Shown: positions 1-8,896 of the stretch, in pieces | Position numbering within the stretch: position 1 is the first letter of the stretch | Layout of the letters: every line of letters begins with the position of its first letter | Origin: Chitinophaga agri | Lineage (GTDB): Bacteria; Bacteroidota; Bacteroidia; Chitinophagales; Chitinophagaceae | Direction: 5' to 3' | Assembly: GCF_010093065.1 (NCBI RefSeq) | Contig: NZ_CP048113.1 | Coordinates: 620,001-684,000, forward strand | Length of the DNA stretch: 64,000 bases | Position numbers and translations under genes: made by a program | The notes under the pieces: model-generated | What the model was told of the DNA's origin: nothing | Database searches by the model: none | Seen by the model: the letters and a program-made list of their open reading frames with translations, nothing else

Positions 1-360
1 GGTATTGAAAGCTGGCAGCGGAGTATCCGGCTGACAAGGGGGAAGCAGGTGAACATCGATGATGTATTACAGCTGACAGCAGACGGAAAAGTGACAGAAC
101 ACCTGATGACCTGCTATCCGGTGGAGGTCGTAAAGCCGGGGATGCTGGTCATTCACAGGCAGGAAGGTGGTACGTCGAAGGATTTTTATCTGCGTTATCC
201 ATCCGACCTGCTGGAGGCCAGTATTGAACAGATCCCGCTGGTGACAGAAGAGGATGGGGGCGTAAAGCAGAAGTGGGGCGATCATATTTACAGGATCAAC
301 CTGACTGGCGCCAATATAAAGGCAAAGAGTAAACTGGGTTTCACAGTAGGACTAAGGTAA
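1..360 (+). CDS. Heparinase II/III-like polysaccharide lyase, C-terminal part
   Basis: The reading frame is open from base 1, so this is the 3' end of a gene that begins before the window; an internal GTG at 49 is not needed as a start. About 119 residues are visible. The pattern of an ESWQRSIRL stretch, a short beta-rich segment and then KQKWGDHIYRI near the end resembles the C-terminal beta-sandwich of heparinase II/III family enzymes, which cleave acidic polysaccharides by beta-elimination after export. The catalytic (alpha/alpha) barrel would lie upstream and cannot be seen. The frame ends in TAA just before a strong hairpin. The family call is by remembered pattern only; any other enzyme with such a domain is possible. 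Confidence 0.6.
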   Translation, partial: GIESWQRSIRLTRGKQVNIDDVLQLTADGKVTEHLMTCYPVEVVKPGMLVIHRQEGGTSKDFYLRYPSDLLEASIEQIPLVTEEDGGVKQKWGDHIYRINLTGANIKAKSKLGFTVGLR

Positions 361-366
361 TAGGAT

Positions 367-419
367 ATATATAAGTAAATAGCCCGTGCAGGTCCTGCAC
401 GGGCTATTTACTTATATAT
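367..419. terminator. Long perfect hairpin, bidirectional terminator
   Basis: Two 26-base arms (367-392 and 394-419) are exact reverse complements around one base. The GC-rich core CCCGTGCAGG is flanked by A/T-rich outer arms, giving U-rich tails on both strands. It starts seven bases after the stop of the upstream lyase-like gene and can serve transcripts from either side. Confidence 0.8.
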
Positions 420-437
420 TGTGGGAATAGTTATAAA

Positions 438-494
438 CAAAAAAAGCCGGCAGGTTTTTGTGATATATAGAGATATCTCACGTGCCCCGCCGGG
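438..494 (-). terminator. Likely terminator of the TlpA-like gene
   Basis: On the minus strand an imperfect GC-rich arm (485-494) pairs with 446-454 and is followed by a run of seven T (439-445 on the plus strand as A). The loop is long and A/T-rich. It lies about 50 bases after the stop of the minus-strand gene. Confidence 0.5.
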
Positions 495-543
495 TTGCAT
501 TAATTCACTATGACTACTTGTTATGATTACACTCTTTACTTAT

Positions 544-1695
544 TTATTTACCAAATATTCCGTTCAATTTTTCTGACAACTGAGTCCCTTTAACATTTCT
601 TCCGATAATTTTGCCTGATGCGTCGATTAATACGTTCTGCGGAACTGCGTTAATATTATAAAGTTCAGCTACTTCGTTCTTCAGGAATCTCAGGTCGGAT
701 ACATTGATACCGCTCATTTTATCATCAGCGATGGCCTGTAACCACTGTTCTTTGCGCTCATCCAGGGAAACGTTGATCACCACCAGATTCTTAGGATCGT
801 ATGCTTTGATGATCTGTTTCAGTTCCTGGTTCTCCATCCTGGAAGTAGCAGACCAGCTAGCCCAGAAGTTCAGCAACACCACTTTTCCTTTGTAAGAAGA
901 CAACATTATTTTGTTACCTTCTGTATCTTTCTGTCCGAACTCCGGTGCCTGTGCGCCGATAGCCGTATTTTTAGAGGTCTGAATTTTTTTAGCGTAGGCT
1001 TTACCTCTTACGGAGTTTCTCGTCTTTTCATTCAGTGCGTTGAACATCGGTTCAATTTCGCGGTAGTCGATAAAGTTACCGGCGTATTCTTCCAGGATGT
1101 CCAGGCTGATATACATATCGGTGTTCTTCTGAATGAATTCTTTCATGTGCTGTTTCCTGTAAGCCATTGCTGCGCGGAAATGCTCCATGTAGTCTCTTTT
1201 TGCAGCCAGTCCTTTATCCGATACATCATTCTGCAAGGTGTTGGACGATTCTGCGGTCAGCAGGGAGAGTTTCTCTTCTGCATCTTCCATGTGCTTCAGA
1301 TAAACATCATAATCATCCTGTGATTTTGATCCGTTAGAGCTGAAGTTAGCTATATCTTCATCTGAAGTCAGCCACACGATCGCACCTGGTTCAACATAGA
1401 GGTGTGCGATATCCCTTGCATTAAAAAATGTCTGATGTTCTCCATCTCTGCTCACTGTCAGCAATACGTTGGTAGGGTAGGATACTGGTTTGTCGAAAGA
1501 GAAGTTACCATTGTCAACATCTGCTGAATCATATACACTCTTGCCATCGTAGTTATAACCGATATACACTTTGGCAGGCGCTTTCATTCTTCCGAGCTTT
1601 CCCTTTATCTGAAATGATTGTGACATTGCCGGCATCGCCATGCAGCAAGCCACTAGAACCGCTAAACCCTTATTCATCTGTTTTACCTTTATCAT
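544..1695 (-). CDS. TlpA-like thioredoxin-fold protein lacking the CxxC motif
   Basis: A signal peptide (residues about 7-25, ending AMSQS) is followed by a DUF4369-like N-terminal domain, a helical linker and a thioredoxin-fold domain from about residue 245 to the end. Family members are periplasmic or membrane-attached thiol-disulfide oxidoreductases. Here the active site after FWASW reads S-A-T-S (residues 282-285) where C-x-x-C is expected, and the codons TCT GCT ACT TCC are clear in the DNA. It therefore cannot perform dithiol redox chemistry by the usual mechanism and may act in binding or scaffolding. The ATG at 1695 is used; a second ATG at 1677 gives a more typical signal peptide and is equally possible. 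The gene stands alone on the minus strand. Confidence 0.85.
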   Translation of the reverse strand: MIKVKQMNKGLAVLVACCMAMPAMSQSFQIKGKLGRMKAPAKVYIGYNYDGKSVYDSADVDNGNFSFDKPVSYPTNVLLTVSRDGEHQTFFNARDIAHLYVEPGAIVWLTSDEDIANFSSNGSKSQDDYDVYLKHMEDAEEKLSLLTAESSNTLQNDVSDKGLAAKRDYMEHFRAAMAYRKQHMKEFIQKNTDMYISLDILEEYAGNFIDYREIEPMFNALNEKTRNSVRGKAYAKKIQTSKNTAIGAQAPEFGQKDTEGNKIMLSSYKGKVVLLNFWASWSATSRMENQELKQIIKAYDPKNLVVINVSLDERKEQWLQAIADDKMSGINVSDLRFLKNEVAELYNINAVPQNVLIDASGKIIGRNVKGTQLSEKLNGIFGK

Positions 1696-2136
1696 TGGTT
1701 ACACGAAATATCTAAAGTATATCCAAAATTTAAACGCGCACTATTTTGAACCCTTTGCCTATAAGACAACATTTAAATCCCGATATGCGTACAAGGGTTT
1801 AAAATATTTTTTAAAGTATATGGATTTGGTATTTTTCTTTTCAGGCATTAGAAATATCAGATATGTTGTACGTTTACATGTGTAACTGATTTATTATATG
1901 TATGTTACGTGATTGTGAAGTGGCGGCAGATATCTAAAAACAGGGATTTCTCAGGCAATAAAGATTTTTATTAAGTATGTGATAGTCAGTATTTTATTTT
2001 TTTTGAAATATTTTTTCCGGGGTCTGTTTTTCATGCACGCGTGAGGGTAATAAATTTAAATTGGTTTTAAATATAAAAAATTGTTAAATTGTAATTAGAA
2101 CGCGAACCTTTTTATTGATCTAAAGTATTTATCCCT
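1696..2136. other. A/T-rich intergenic region between divergent genes
   Basis: This 441-bp gap separates the minus-strand TlpA-like gene from the plus-strand small exported protein and should hold both promoters. It is strongly A/T-rich with many T runs. No exact TAnnTTTG box at a convincing distance was found, and no coding frame or RNA gene is evident. Confidence 0.5.
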
Positions 2137-2499
2137 ATGATTAAGCGCACATTATACCTTTTTCTGACAGTTGTCTTCTTTATGACATCCCTGGGCACTA
2201 TCATTGCCAGCCCAAATAAGGATAAAGCAGGATTCACGGAAATCGGTCACCAGACAGACGGGAATTACTACTATACCTTTTATGCAGACCTCTCAAAGGA
2301 TCCCAATGCAATTGCCTATATACAGGTACAAAGAAATTCCACAGGAGAAATACTCAAACTGGATAATTTCAGGGGCAATGTACTTTTCGGTCAGCCATTA
2401 TTCTCTATAAAAGATAAAGCGACCGTATCTTTCTACGACGGCGCGAAACTGATATCAAAAGATCTTACTGGTGTGATTGAAGGTGGTGTAAAACCTTAG
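2137..2499 (+). CDS. Small exported protein of unknown function
   Basis: The 120-residue product has a clear signal peptide (MIKRTLYLFLTVVFF, cleavage near IIASP, about residue 25) followed by about 95 residues rich in beta-type patterns (YYYTFYADL, IAYIQVQ, VLFGQPLFSI, ATVSFYDG). I do not recognise a family. There is no lipobox cysteine, so a soluble periplasmic or secreted protein is the simplest reading. It is a single gene with its own downstream hairpin, and no neighbour suggests a role. Confidence 0.65.
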   Translation: MIKRTLYLFLTVVFFMTSLGTIIASPNKDKAGFTEIGHQTDGNYYYTFYADLSKDPNAIAYIQVQRNSTGEILKLDNFRGNVLFGQPLFSIKDKATVSFYDGAKLISKDLTGVIEGGVKP

Positions 2500-2532
2500 T
2501 CACAGTTTCATGAGCTTATAATACTGTCCTGG

Positions 2533-2554
2533 GCCCTGTTAGTCATAACAGGGC
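2533..2554 (+). terminator. Hairpin after small exported protein
   Basis: The nine-base arms GCCCTGTTA and TAACAGGGC enclose a GTCA tetraloop. The following sequence is only moderately T-rich (TTGGAGTGTTTC), so termination may be partial. Confidence 0.6.
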
Positions 2555-2873
2555 TTGGAGTGTTTCACATAGATATTGCTGTGATCAATTGTCGATACGG
2601 CGGGTACCCCTGTTGTTTTTTTGATGTCTCAAGCGGTAACAGTGTAATGAGTATATGTGCCCTAAAATGCATAATAATCAATGTGTGAAGGCTGAAAAAT
2701 ATAACGTAATTCAACCAAACAAAAAAAAGTTAAATGCATTGAGTTTTTCGTAATCTGCTGATCCAAATTCGACGTTATAACAGACCGGCTTTATGAGAAA
2801 CCCTGCTTACGTGAAAAATGTATATGACAGCCGATAGTTGACCGCCAGACAGGAAACCACAATGAACATTCAT

Positions 2874-2888
2874 CTGTTAAGTTAACAG
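2874..2888. promoter_or_regulatory. Dyad operator candidate upstream of SusC
   Basis: CTGTTAA and TTAACAG are exact reverse complements around one G. The site is about 95 bp before the SusC start, a plausible position for a regulator site. The binding protein is unknown and this is inference from symmetry alone. Confidence 0.35.
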
Positions 2889-2983
2889 AGACTGGATTCT
2901 TAGCACGTATCGACCAAAATCATTAAACAGGCCATGAAACTGTAGCTTTTTTATCAAACATCAATATCTAAATCGCACAAGCT

Positions 2984-5980
2984 ATGCTTCTACCCAAAAC
3001 CGGCTTGCTTGTATTGCTATTTTTATGCAGTACACTGGCACTATTTGCGCAGCAAAACATTTCAGGTAAGATCAGGGACGCTGTGAATGGTAAACCTATC
3101 CCCGGTGTTACCGTCAGGATACAAGGTACCAATCGCGGCGCTATCTCTGACGCCAATGGTAGTTACCAGTTGTCACTTCCCTCAGGTAACAACACCTTAC
3201 TCGTGTCTTTCACCGGCTACAAGACACAAACCGTCAAGGTCACTTCCGGTAGCAACAATGTTGACATCACGCTGGAAGAAGACTTTGCCAGACTGGATGA
3301 AATAGTTGTAACAGGTCTTGCCACCAGTGTGAAACGTAGTAACCTGGCCAATACCGTTGTGACCATTAATGCGAATCAGCTCACAGGTGCCGCCCCGGCA
3401 CAAACCTTTGATGCCGCCCTCAGTGGTAAAGTTCCCGGCGCATTGATCACCGCTAACTCAGGTGCGCCAGGTGGTGGTATCTCCGTTAAGATGAGAGGTA
3501 TCACTTCTGTATTCGGTAATTCTCAGCCACTGTATGTTGTGGATGGCATCTTCTTTAACAACAGCAGTATTCCTGCCGGATTGAACGATGTAACCGGCGC
3601 CGCTACTGCCGGTAACCCCAATAACCAGGATAACCCCTCCAGCCGTATCGCTGACCTCAACCCCGCTGATATTGAAAACATAGAAGTGCTGAAAGGTGCT
3701 TCCGCTGCTGCCCTCTATGGTGCAAAAGCTGCTGCTGGTGTCGTGATCATCACTACCAAGAAAGGCCGCGCAGGTAAAACCAAAGTAACCGTGAACCATG
3801 AAACCGGCTTTGCCAAGGTAAGACACCTCATGGGCATTCGTACGTTTAACGCTGACCGTGCCGCTGATCTGGCTGGTGCTGCTGATAACCCCGATCCTGT
3901 GATCCAGCAGAGACGTCAGGCTTTCAGAGACCAGTATAACGCTGCCGCCACTGCCGGTAAGATCTTCAATTACGAAGAGGAAATGTATGGTGAAACAGGA
4001 CTGATCCTTAACACCGGCCTGTCTATCAGTGGTGGTAGTGACAAGACAACCTTCTATCTTGCCGGTAACCGCAGACAGGAAGATGGTATCGTGAAAAATA
4101 CCGGTTACTTCAATAACTCCGCACGTGTAAATATTGATCATAAACTGACGGATTTTATTTCTCTCGCCGTTACAATGAACTATATTCATTCCAATGCAGA
4201 CAGAGGGCTGACCAATAACGATAACAACGGTGTGACCTATGGCGTCGCATTGTCTTCTACACCCGATTTCGTAGATCTGCATCCGAACGCGCTGGGTGAG
4301 TATCCGCGTAATCCATTTGCGGCTTCTAATCCGCTGGAGACCCGCGACAAAATGGAGAACAACGAAATGACCAACCGTTTTGTAGGTGGTGCCAACCTGG
4401 ATGTTCGTTTGCAGCAAAGTAAAACCTCTACCACCAAATTTATAGGCCGTGGTGGTGTAGACTACTTTAATTATAAAACAGCCGCGCTCTTCCCCCGCGA
4501 TCTGCAATTCGAAGAGAATGCATTACAGGGCCATTCTATACAGGGTAATACCAATAACATCAACACCAACCTCGCAGGTTTCCTGGCTAATACCTTCTCA
4601 CCAGGTGAGAATCTGAGCCTGACCAGTACTGTAGGCGCCACACTGGAAACAGGTTACTTTGACAACATCGTGACTGTGGCAACCAACCTGGTATCCGGAC
4701 AAAGCAACCTGGATGCGAGTGCGAACACGGCAACCCGTCAGTTCAGACAGAAATACCGCGATAACGGTATTTTCATACAGGAAGACCTTTCGCTGCTTGA
4801 TGCGATCACCCTGAGTGGTGGCGTACGTTTTGACCGCTCTACCAATAACGGTAATTACAAGAAATACTATGTATTCCCTAAAGCCGCCGCCTCCTGGAAC
4901 ATTGCGAGAATGAAATTCTGGAAGGTAGATGCCATCCAGAGTCTGAAGCTACGCGCCGCATACGGCCAGTCGGCAAACGTACCGCCTTATGGCAGTAAGT
5001 TCACCGCTATGCTGGGTAGTAATATTGGTGGTTATCCCGGAGTACTGGTAGATAACCTGCTGGGTAATCCGGATATCAAACCGGAACGTCAGGCAGAATT
5101 TGAAACAGGCCTGGACATCAGTGCATGGCAGGGCCGTGTGAACCTGGAAGCCACTTATTACAATAAACGTATCCAGGACGTATTACTTCGTCACGCATTG
5201 CCGGGTTCCTCTGGTTACGCGAACGAATGGAAGAACAGTGGCGACCTTAGAAACAAGGGGATCGAACTGGGACTGACCGTTATTCCTATTAATAACAAAT
5301 ATGTGAAATGGAGCTCTACCTTCAACTGGTGGCGTAACCGCTCGAAGGTCACCAAACTGCTGATCCCTGCGTACGCCATTGGTGCATTCGGTAACTCACT
5401 CGGTACTTTCTACCTGGAAGAAGGCGAGCCCGCTACGCAGATCAAGGGGACCGTAGGTAGTGACCTGAAACTGATCGGCAACTCTGAACCGAAATTCCAG
5501 ATGAGCTTCTTTGATGAGATCACTTTCTTTAAAGACTTCACTCTTCGCTTCCTGGTACACTGGAAGAAAGGAGGTGACAACATTAACCTGACCCAGTTGC
5601 TGACTGACCTTGGTCAGACCTCATTCGACTATGATGACATCCTCCATGGACAAAAAGCCGGTGTATACCGCACAGGTGCCGGGGATGCTTCTATCTATGT
5701 ACAGGATGCGTCCTATGTACGTATCCGTGAGATCGGCCTTTATTACAATGTGCCGGTGAAGAATACAAAAGTGGTGAAAGGTGTTCGCCTGGGTGTATCG
5801 GCGAATAACTTCTTTACCTGGACAAATTACGTAGGATATGATCCGGAAGTGTCCAACTTCGGCAGTAATACCATTACCACGTCCACCAGCCGGGGTAGTA
5901 ATGGTTTGTCTACCGGTGTGGACGTAACGCCATTCCCGGCTTCCAAAAGAGCCAGTTTCCATGTAGCTGTTGACTTCTGA
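2984..5980 (+). CDS. SusC/RagA-type TonB-linked outer-membrane transporter
   Basis: The 998-residue protein has a signal peptide (ends near LFAQQ, residue 22), a CarboxypepD_reg-like beta-sandwich (about 25-100), a plug domain starting at LDEIVVTG (about 105-235) with the typical PLYVVDGIFF and IEVLKGASAAALYG motifs, and a long beta-barrel ending in phenylalanine, as outer-membrane barrels usually do. SusC proteins form the barrel of a pedal-bin importer energised by TonB, with SusD as the lid. The SusD gene follows after 31 bp. There is no STN domain and no sigma/anti-sigma pair nearby, so this pair is not regulated by trans-envelope FecI/FecR signalling from its own barrel. The substrate cannot be read from the sequence. 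Confidence 0.95.
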   Translation: MLLPKTGLLVLLFLCSTLALFAQQNISGKIRDAVNGKPIPGVTVRIQGTNRGAISDANGSYQLSLPSGNNTLLVSFTGYKTQTVKVTSGSNNVDITLEEDFARLDEIVVTGLATSVKRSNLANTVVTINANQLTGAAPAQTFDAALSGKVPGALITANSGAPGGGISVKMRGITSVFGNSQPLYVVDGIFFNNSSIPAGLNDVTGAATAGNPNNQDNPSSRIADLNPADIENIEVLKGASAAALYGAKAAAGVVIITTKKGRAGKTKVTVNHETGFAKVRHLMGIRTFNADRAADLAGAADNPDPVIQQRRQAFRDQYNAAATAGKIFNYEEEMYGETGLILNTGLSISGGSDKTTFYLAGNRRQEDGIVKNTGYFNNSARVNIDHKLTDFISLAVTMNYIHSNADRGLTNNDNNGVTYGVALSSTPDFVDLHPNALGEYPRNPFAASNPLETRDKMENNEMTNRFVGGANLDVRLQQSKTSTTKFIGRGGVDYFNYKTAALFPRDLQFEENALQGHSIQGNTNNINTNLAGFLANTFSPGENLSLTSTVGATLETGYFDNIVTVATNLVSGQSNLDASANTATRQFRQKYRDNGIFIQEDLSLLDAITLSGGVRFDRSTNNGNYKKYYVFPKAAASWNIARMKFWKVDAIQSLKLRAAYGQSANVPPYGSKFTAMLGSNIGGYPGVLVDNLLGNPDIKPERQAEFETGLDISAWQGRVNLEATYYNKRIQDVLLRHALPGSSGYANEWKNSGDLRNKGIELGLTVIPINNKYVKWSSTFNWWRNRSKVTKLLIPAYAIGAFGNSLGTFYLEEGEPATQIKGTVGSDLKLIGNSEPKFQMSFFDEITFFKDFTLRFLVHWKKGGDNINLTQLLTDLGQTSFDYDDILHGQKAGVYRTGAGDASIYVQDASYVRIREIGLYYNVPVKNTKVVKGVRLGVSANNFFTWTNYVGYDPEVSNFGSNTITTSTSRGSNGLSTGVDVTPFPASKRASFHVAVDF

Positions 5981-6011
5981 TCATTTTTCCACTTGTTAAA
6001 ACTTATTACAC

Positions 6012-7328
6012 ATGAAGAACTACTTCTTAATCATAACCGCCGCTGTTAGCATGCTGCTCCTCAATGCCTGTCAGAAAGGAGAGATCAACAGTCTGAATAC
6101 GCCCGTGGTAGGAACGATCTCCGGTAATCCTTCCAGGAGCGATCTGTTTAACCTCGTAACGGGTATTGAATCAGGGATGCGTAACAACTATGCCGGTTAT
6201 CTCGATGGTACCGGTGTGATCGGAAGGGAGATCTACCGCTTCTCCGGCTCTGAGCCGCGTTATACCACAGACCTGTTAGGTGGAGGTACGAGGATACTGG
6301 ATAATAACACTTTCTATCTCACGAATCCCTGGGGTTCCCGGTATCAGGTAATGAGACAGTGCTTTGTACTGCTGGATGCGGCCCGGAATGCCCGTACGGC
6401 TATCGCTTCTGATGCGCAGAAGAAGGCCTTTTCCGGTTTTGCAAAGACGATCATCGGCTATCAGCTGTTGCTGAACATCAATATGACGGATTCCAGTGGT
6501 GCACGTATACCCGTTCCTAACGGTGCTGCTTTAGGGCCTGTGATCACTGATCCTGGTGTGGTGATGGACTCGGTGCTGAAGTTCCTCGACGAGGGTAAGA
6601 ACGACCTGACAGGTGCAGAGGTGATCTTCCCTTTATCAAACGGTTTTGCCGGATTTAAAGATGCGGCCGGCCTGCTACAGTTCAACCGTGCGATTGCCGC
6701 AAGGGTACTGATCTACAGGAAGCAATGGACGAATGCGCTGACTGCACTGAATGAGTCCTTCTTCGATCTGAATGGCCCATTGAATAACGGTGTATTCCAT
6801 TACTTCTCCACCAACGGTGGTGACCTGGCCAATACCATGTACCTGGCGCCGAATACCAATGGTGAGGTAAGGGTGTCTCATCCGTCTTATGCGGCTAATA
6901 TCCTGGCGGGTGATGACCGTCTGGCAAAGACGGCCCTGCGTAATACGCCCATCAGCCAGAATGGCCTGACCGGTACGCGCGATGTCGTACTCTGGAGTTC
7001 TCTGAACGCACCTGTCAGCATTATCCGCAATGAAGAGCTGATCCTCATCTATGCGGAAGCGAAGATCCAGTCAGGCGCTCTGCCAGACGCGATCGTTGCT
7101 TTCAACCGGCTCAGGGCATTACATAACCTGACGCCTTATGCCGGCGCTGTAACAAATGCTGCCTTAATATCAGAATTATTATACCACAGGCGTTATTCTT
7201 TATTCATGGAAGGACATCGCTGGATAGATCTGAGACGCTATAACTTATTGGGCACACTGCCGAAAGACAGGCCCGACGATGATGTGTGGACGCGGTACCC
7301 ATTGCCGCAGAATGAGAGTAATCTGTGA
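6012..7328 (+). CDS. SusD/RagB-like surface lipoprotein
   Basis: The 438-residue product begins with a lipoprotein signal ending in LLLNAC, with the lipidated cysteine at residue 20. The helical TPR-like body and a C-terminal segment with EELILIYAEAKIQSG and HRRYSLFMEGHRWIDLRRY are typical of the SusD family, which binds oligosaccharides or peptides and caps the SusC barrel. It is slightly shorter than many SusD proteins but looks intact. It follows SusC by 31 bp and ends 12 bp before a terminator, so the two genes form a minimal two-gene operon without a linked enzyme. Confidence 0.93.
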   Translation: MKNYFLIITAAVSMLLLNACQKGEINSLNTPVVGTISGNPSRSDLFNLVTGIESGMRNNYAGYLDGTGVIGREIYRFSGSEPRYTTDLLGGGTRILDNNTFYLTNPWGSRYQVMRQCFVLLDAARNARTAIASDAQKKAFSGFAKTIIGYQLLLNINMTDSSGARIPVPNGAALGPVITDPGVVMDSVLKFLDEGKNDLTGAEVIFPLSNGFAGFKDAAGLLQFNRAIAARVLIYRKQWTNALTALNESFFDLNGPLNNGVFHYFSTNGGDLANTMYLAPNTNGEVRVSHPSYAANILAGDDRLAKTALRNTPISQNGLTGTRDVVLWSSLNAPVSIIRNEELILIYAEAKIQSGALPDAIVAFNRLRALHNLTPYAGAVTNAALISELLYHRRYSLFMEGHRWIDLRRYNLLGTLPKDRPDDDVWTRYPLPQNESNL

Positions 7329-7340
7329 TTGTTTAGTCAG

Positions 7341-7373
7341 AAAGGGCGCTTGCAGTGGCGCCCTTTTATTTTT
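7341..7373 (+). terminator. Terminator of first SusC/SusD operon
   Basis: The arms AAAGGGCGC (7341-7349) and GCGCCCTTT (7358-7366) are followed by TATTTTT. It lies 12 bp after the SusD stop. Confidence 0.8.
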
Positions 7374-7405
7374 CCGGTCGTCAGTACCAATAGGGGTATA
7401 CAGAA

Positions 7406-7444
7406 TAAAAAACGAAGCCGGGTACAGTTCCGTACCCGGCTTCG
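7406..7444 (-). terminator. Terminator of ROK kinase gene
   Basis: Thirteen-base arms (7413-7425 and 7432-7444, core GAAGCCGGGTAC) enclose a six-base loop. Read on the minus strand, the hairpin is followed by TTTTTTAT, and it lies 25 bp past the kinase stop. Confidence 0.85.
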
Positions 7445-7468
7445 CCTTTTATAGCAGGTTCGTTCGCA

Positions 7469-8206
7469 TTACCTCGGATGATTGGTACTGATATGGTACT
7501 TATCTTCCAGGTCCCAGAGTCTGGCGCCCCCTTTGATTCCCTGCTTATTAGTAAAGATATGGATATTGTCATCCAGCGGGATGGTGAGTTCCTTGGCACT
7601 GCCGCCACCTATATACAGCCGGTCATAGTTAAAGACGGTTTTCAGGATCTCCAGTACCTTCTCCATGCGCTTGTTCCACTTTTCCTTACCTTCTTCTTCC
7701 AGCGCCTTATTACCGATATATTCATCATAGTCGTGTTCCTTGGTCACCGGATGGTGTGCGATCTCCAGATGGGGTAGCAGGTAACCGTCGATCAGCACTG
7801 CCGTACCGAAGCCGGTCCCCAATGTGACTGCGAGTTCATACCCCTTACCGCTAACTACGCCAAGTCCCAGTTGATCCGCATCATTAACTAGTCTGACCGG
7901 CTTTCTAAGCAGGTCAGCGATCTGCTGTCCCAGGTCGATGTTTTTCCAGTGAGGGTTACCGAGGTTGGGAGCGGTGTAGACCACTCCATTACGCACGTAA
8001 CCGGGAAAGCCGACCGATATTTTGTCAAAGGCCGGCATATCCTCCACCAGTGTGGAGATCGTTGCTAATACATCAGTGGGTGTCGCCCCTTTGGGAGTCG
8101 GCAGCCGTTTGTATTCCATCTGCCATTCGCCTTTGCTGTTCAGGATAGTCCCTTTAATGTGAGAACCACCTACGTCTATTGCCAGTATCTGATCGGATGA
8201 AGCCAT
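7469..8206 (-). CDS. ROK-family sugar kinase, polyphosphate glucokinase-like
   Basis: The 245-residue protein carries the ROK phosphate-binding motif ILAIDVGGSHIKG at the N terminus, the acidic NDADQLGLG segment (the D acts as catalytic base in ROK kinases) and the VTLGTGFGTAVLIDG adenosine/phosphate motif. The short length and the pattern match the polyphosphate/ATP-dependent glucokinase (PpgK) branch rather than the longer ROK repressors, and there is no N-terminal winged helix. The likely reaction is phosphorylation of glucose in the cytoplasm; the phosphate donor cannot be decided from sequence. It is a single gene with its own terminator. Confidence 0.85.
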   Translation of the reverse strand: MASSDQILAIDVGGSHIKGTILNSKGEWQMEYKRLPTPKGATPTDVLATISTLVEDMPAFDKISVGFPGYVRNGVVYTAPNLGNPHWKNIDLGQQIADLLRKPVRLVNDADQLGLGVVSGKGYELAVTLGTGFGTAVLIDGYLLPHLEIAHHPVTKEHDYDEYIGNKALEEEGKEKWNKRMEKVLEILKTVFNYDRLYIGGGSAKELTIPLDDNIHIFTNKQGIKGGARLWDLEDKYHISTNHPR

Positions 8207-8458
8207 TGTATGGTGTTTATTTGATGACTCCGATGAAGGTACAAATACCAGGCCTGTCTTTTGGCAAAAATTAGGAATCGGGAATGAGGAATGAAGAACC
8301 GGAATGGTAATTAGTGCTTTTCAATTATAGGAATAAGGTGCGTCATTTGTTGACTGCGTAGTTTCTTTTGCTTAACTTAATAAAGGAAAATAAGGTGAGT
8401 AGGCTGTTTGGCGAACCAATTCTTGATTTCTAATTCTTGATTCCTAATTATTTCTATT

Positions 8459-8830
8459 ATGACTGCGAATAAGCAAACAGTGACCCGCTACATGGAAGGG
8501 TTCAGGAACAGTGACCATGAAATGGTACGTGCCTGCCTGACAGAAGATGTGTTGTGGGAGATGCCGGGCTTTTACCAGTTGACAGGCAAAGCGTCGTTTG
8601 ACAGGGAGATGGAAGATGATGCCTTTGAACGCCAGCCGGATATTACCGTCACACGAATGGTCGAGGAAGATGATATTGTGATCGCTGAAGGAAAGATTCG
8701 TTCTAAACGGAAGGATGGGGCGGTGCTGGAAGCCGCCTTCTGTGATGTCTTTCATATGGAAGATGGGAAGATCAGACAGGTGACGAGTTATCTCATGGAA
8801 AAGAAAGAAGTAGCACCTGTTTTTGAGTAG
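8459..8830 (+). CDS. SnoaL-like / NTF2-fold protein
   Basis: The 123-residue protein has the layout of the NTF2-like superfamily: an N-terminal helix (VTRYMEGFRNSDHEMVRACLTEDVLWEMPG), a short central helix and beta-strands ending in AAFCDVFHMEDGKIRQVTSYL, which is the classic SnoaL_2 signature. Such proteins form small conical barrels that bind or isomerise hydrophobic ligands; many have no assigned function. It is a single gene followed by a terminator, so context does not narrow the role. Confidence 0.8.
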   Translation: MTANKQTVTRYMEGFRNSDHEMVRACLTEDVLWEMPGFYQLTGKASFDREMEDDAFERQPDITVTRMVEEDDIVIAEGKIRSKRKDGAVLEAAFCDVFHMEDGKIRQVTSYLMEKKEVAPVFE

Positions 8831-8869
8831 ACATTTCAGTGAAATGCTATACATATTATATCCCTGCCT

Positions 8870-8896
8870 GGCCGCTTTTAGCGGCCTTGTTTGTTT
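8870..8896 (+). terminator. Terminator after SnoaL-like gene
   Basis: The arms GGCCGC and GCGGCC enclose TTTTA and are followed by TTGTTTGTTT, 39 bp after the stop codon. Confidence 0.75.

Larger units (their letters stand above)
2500..2983. other. Intergenic region upstream of first SusC gene
   Basis: This 484-bp gap holds a hairpin terminator at 2533-2554 and the presumed promoter of the SusC/SusD pair. A dyad CTGTTAA-G-TTAACAG sits at 2874-2888, about 95 bp before the start codon. No coding frame is convincing. Confidence 0.5.

Noticed and set aside
3458..4507. Long minus-strand open frame of 349 codons
   Set aside because: It is fully antisense to a well-supported SusC gene, and its translation has no recognisable domain or signal; such shadow frames are common opposite GC-balanced genes.
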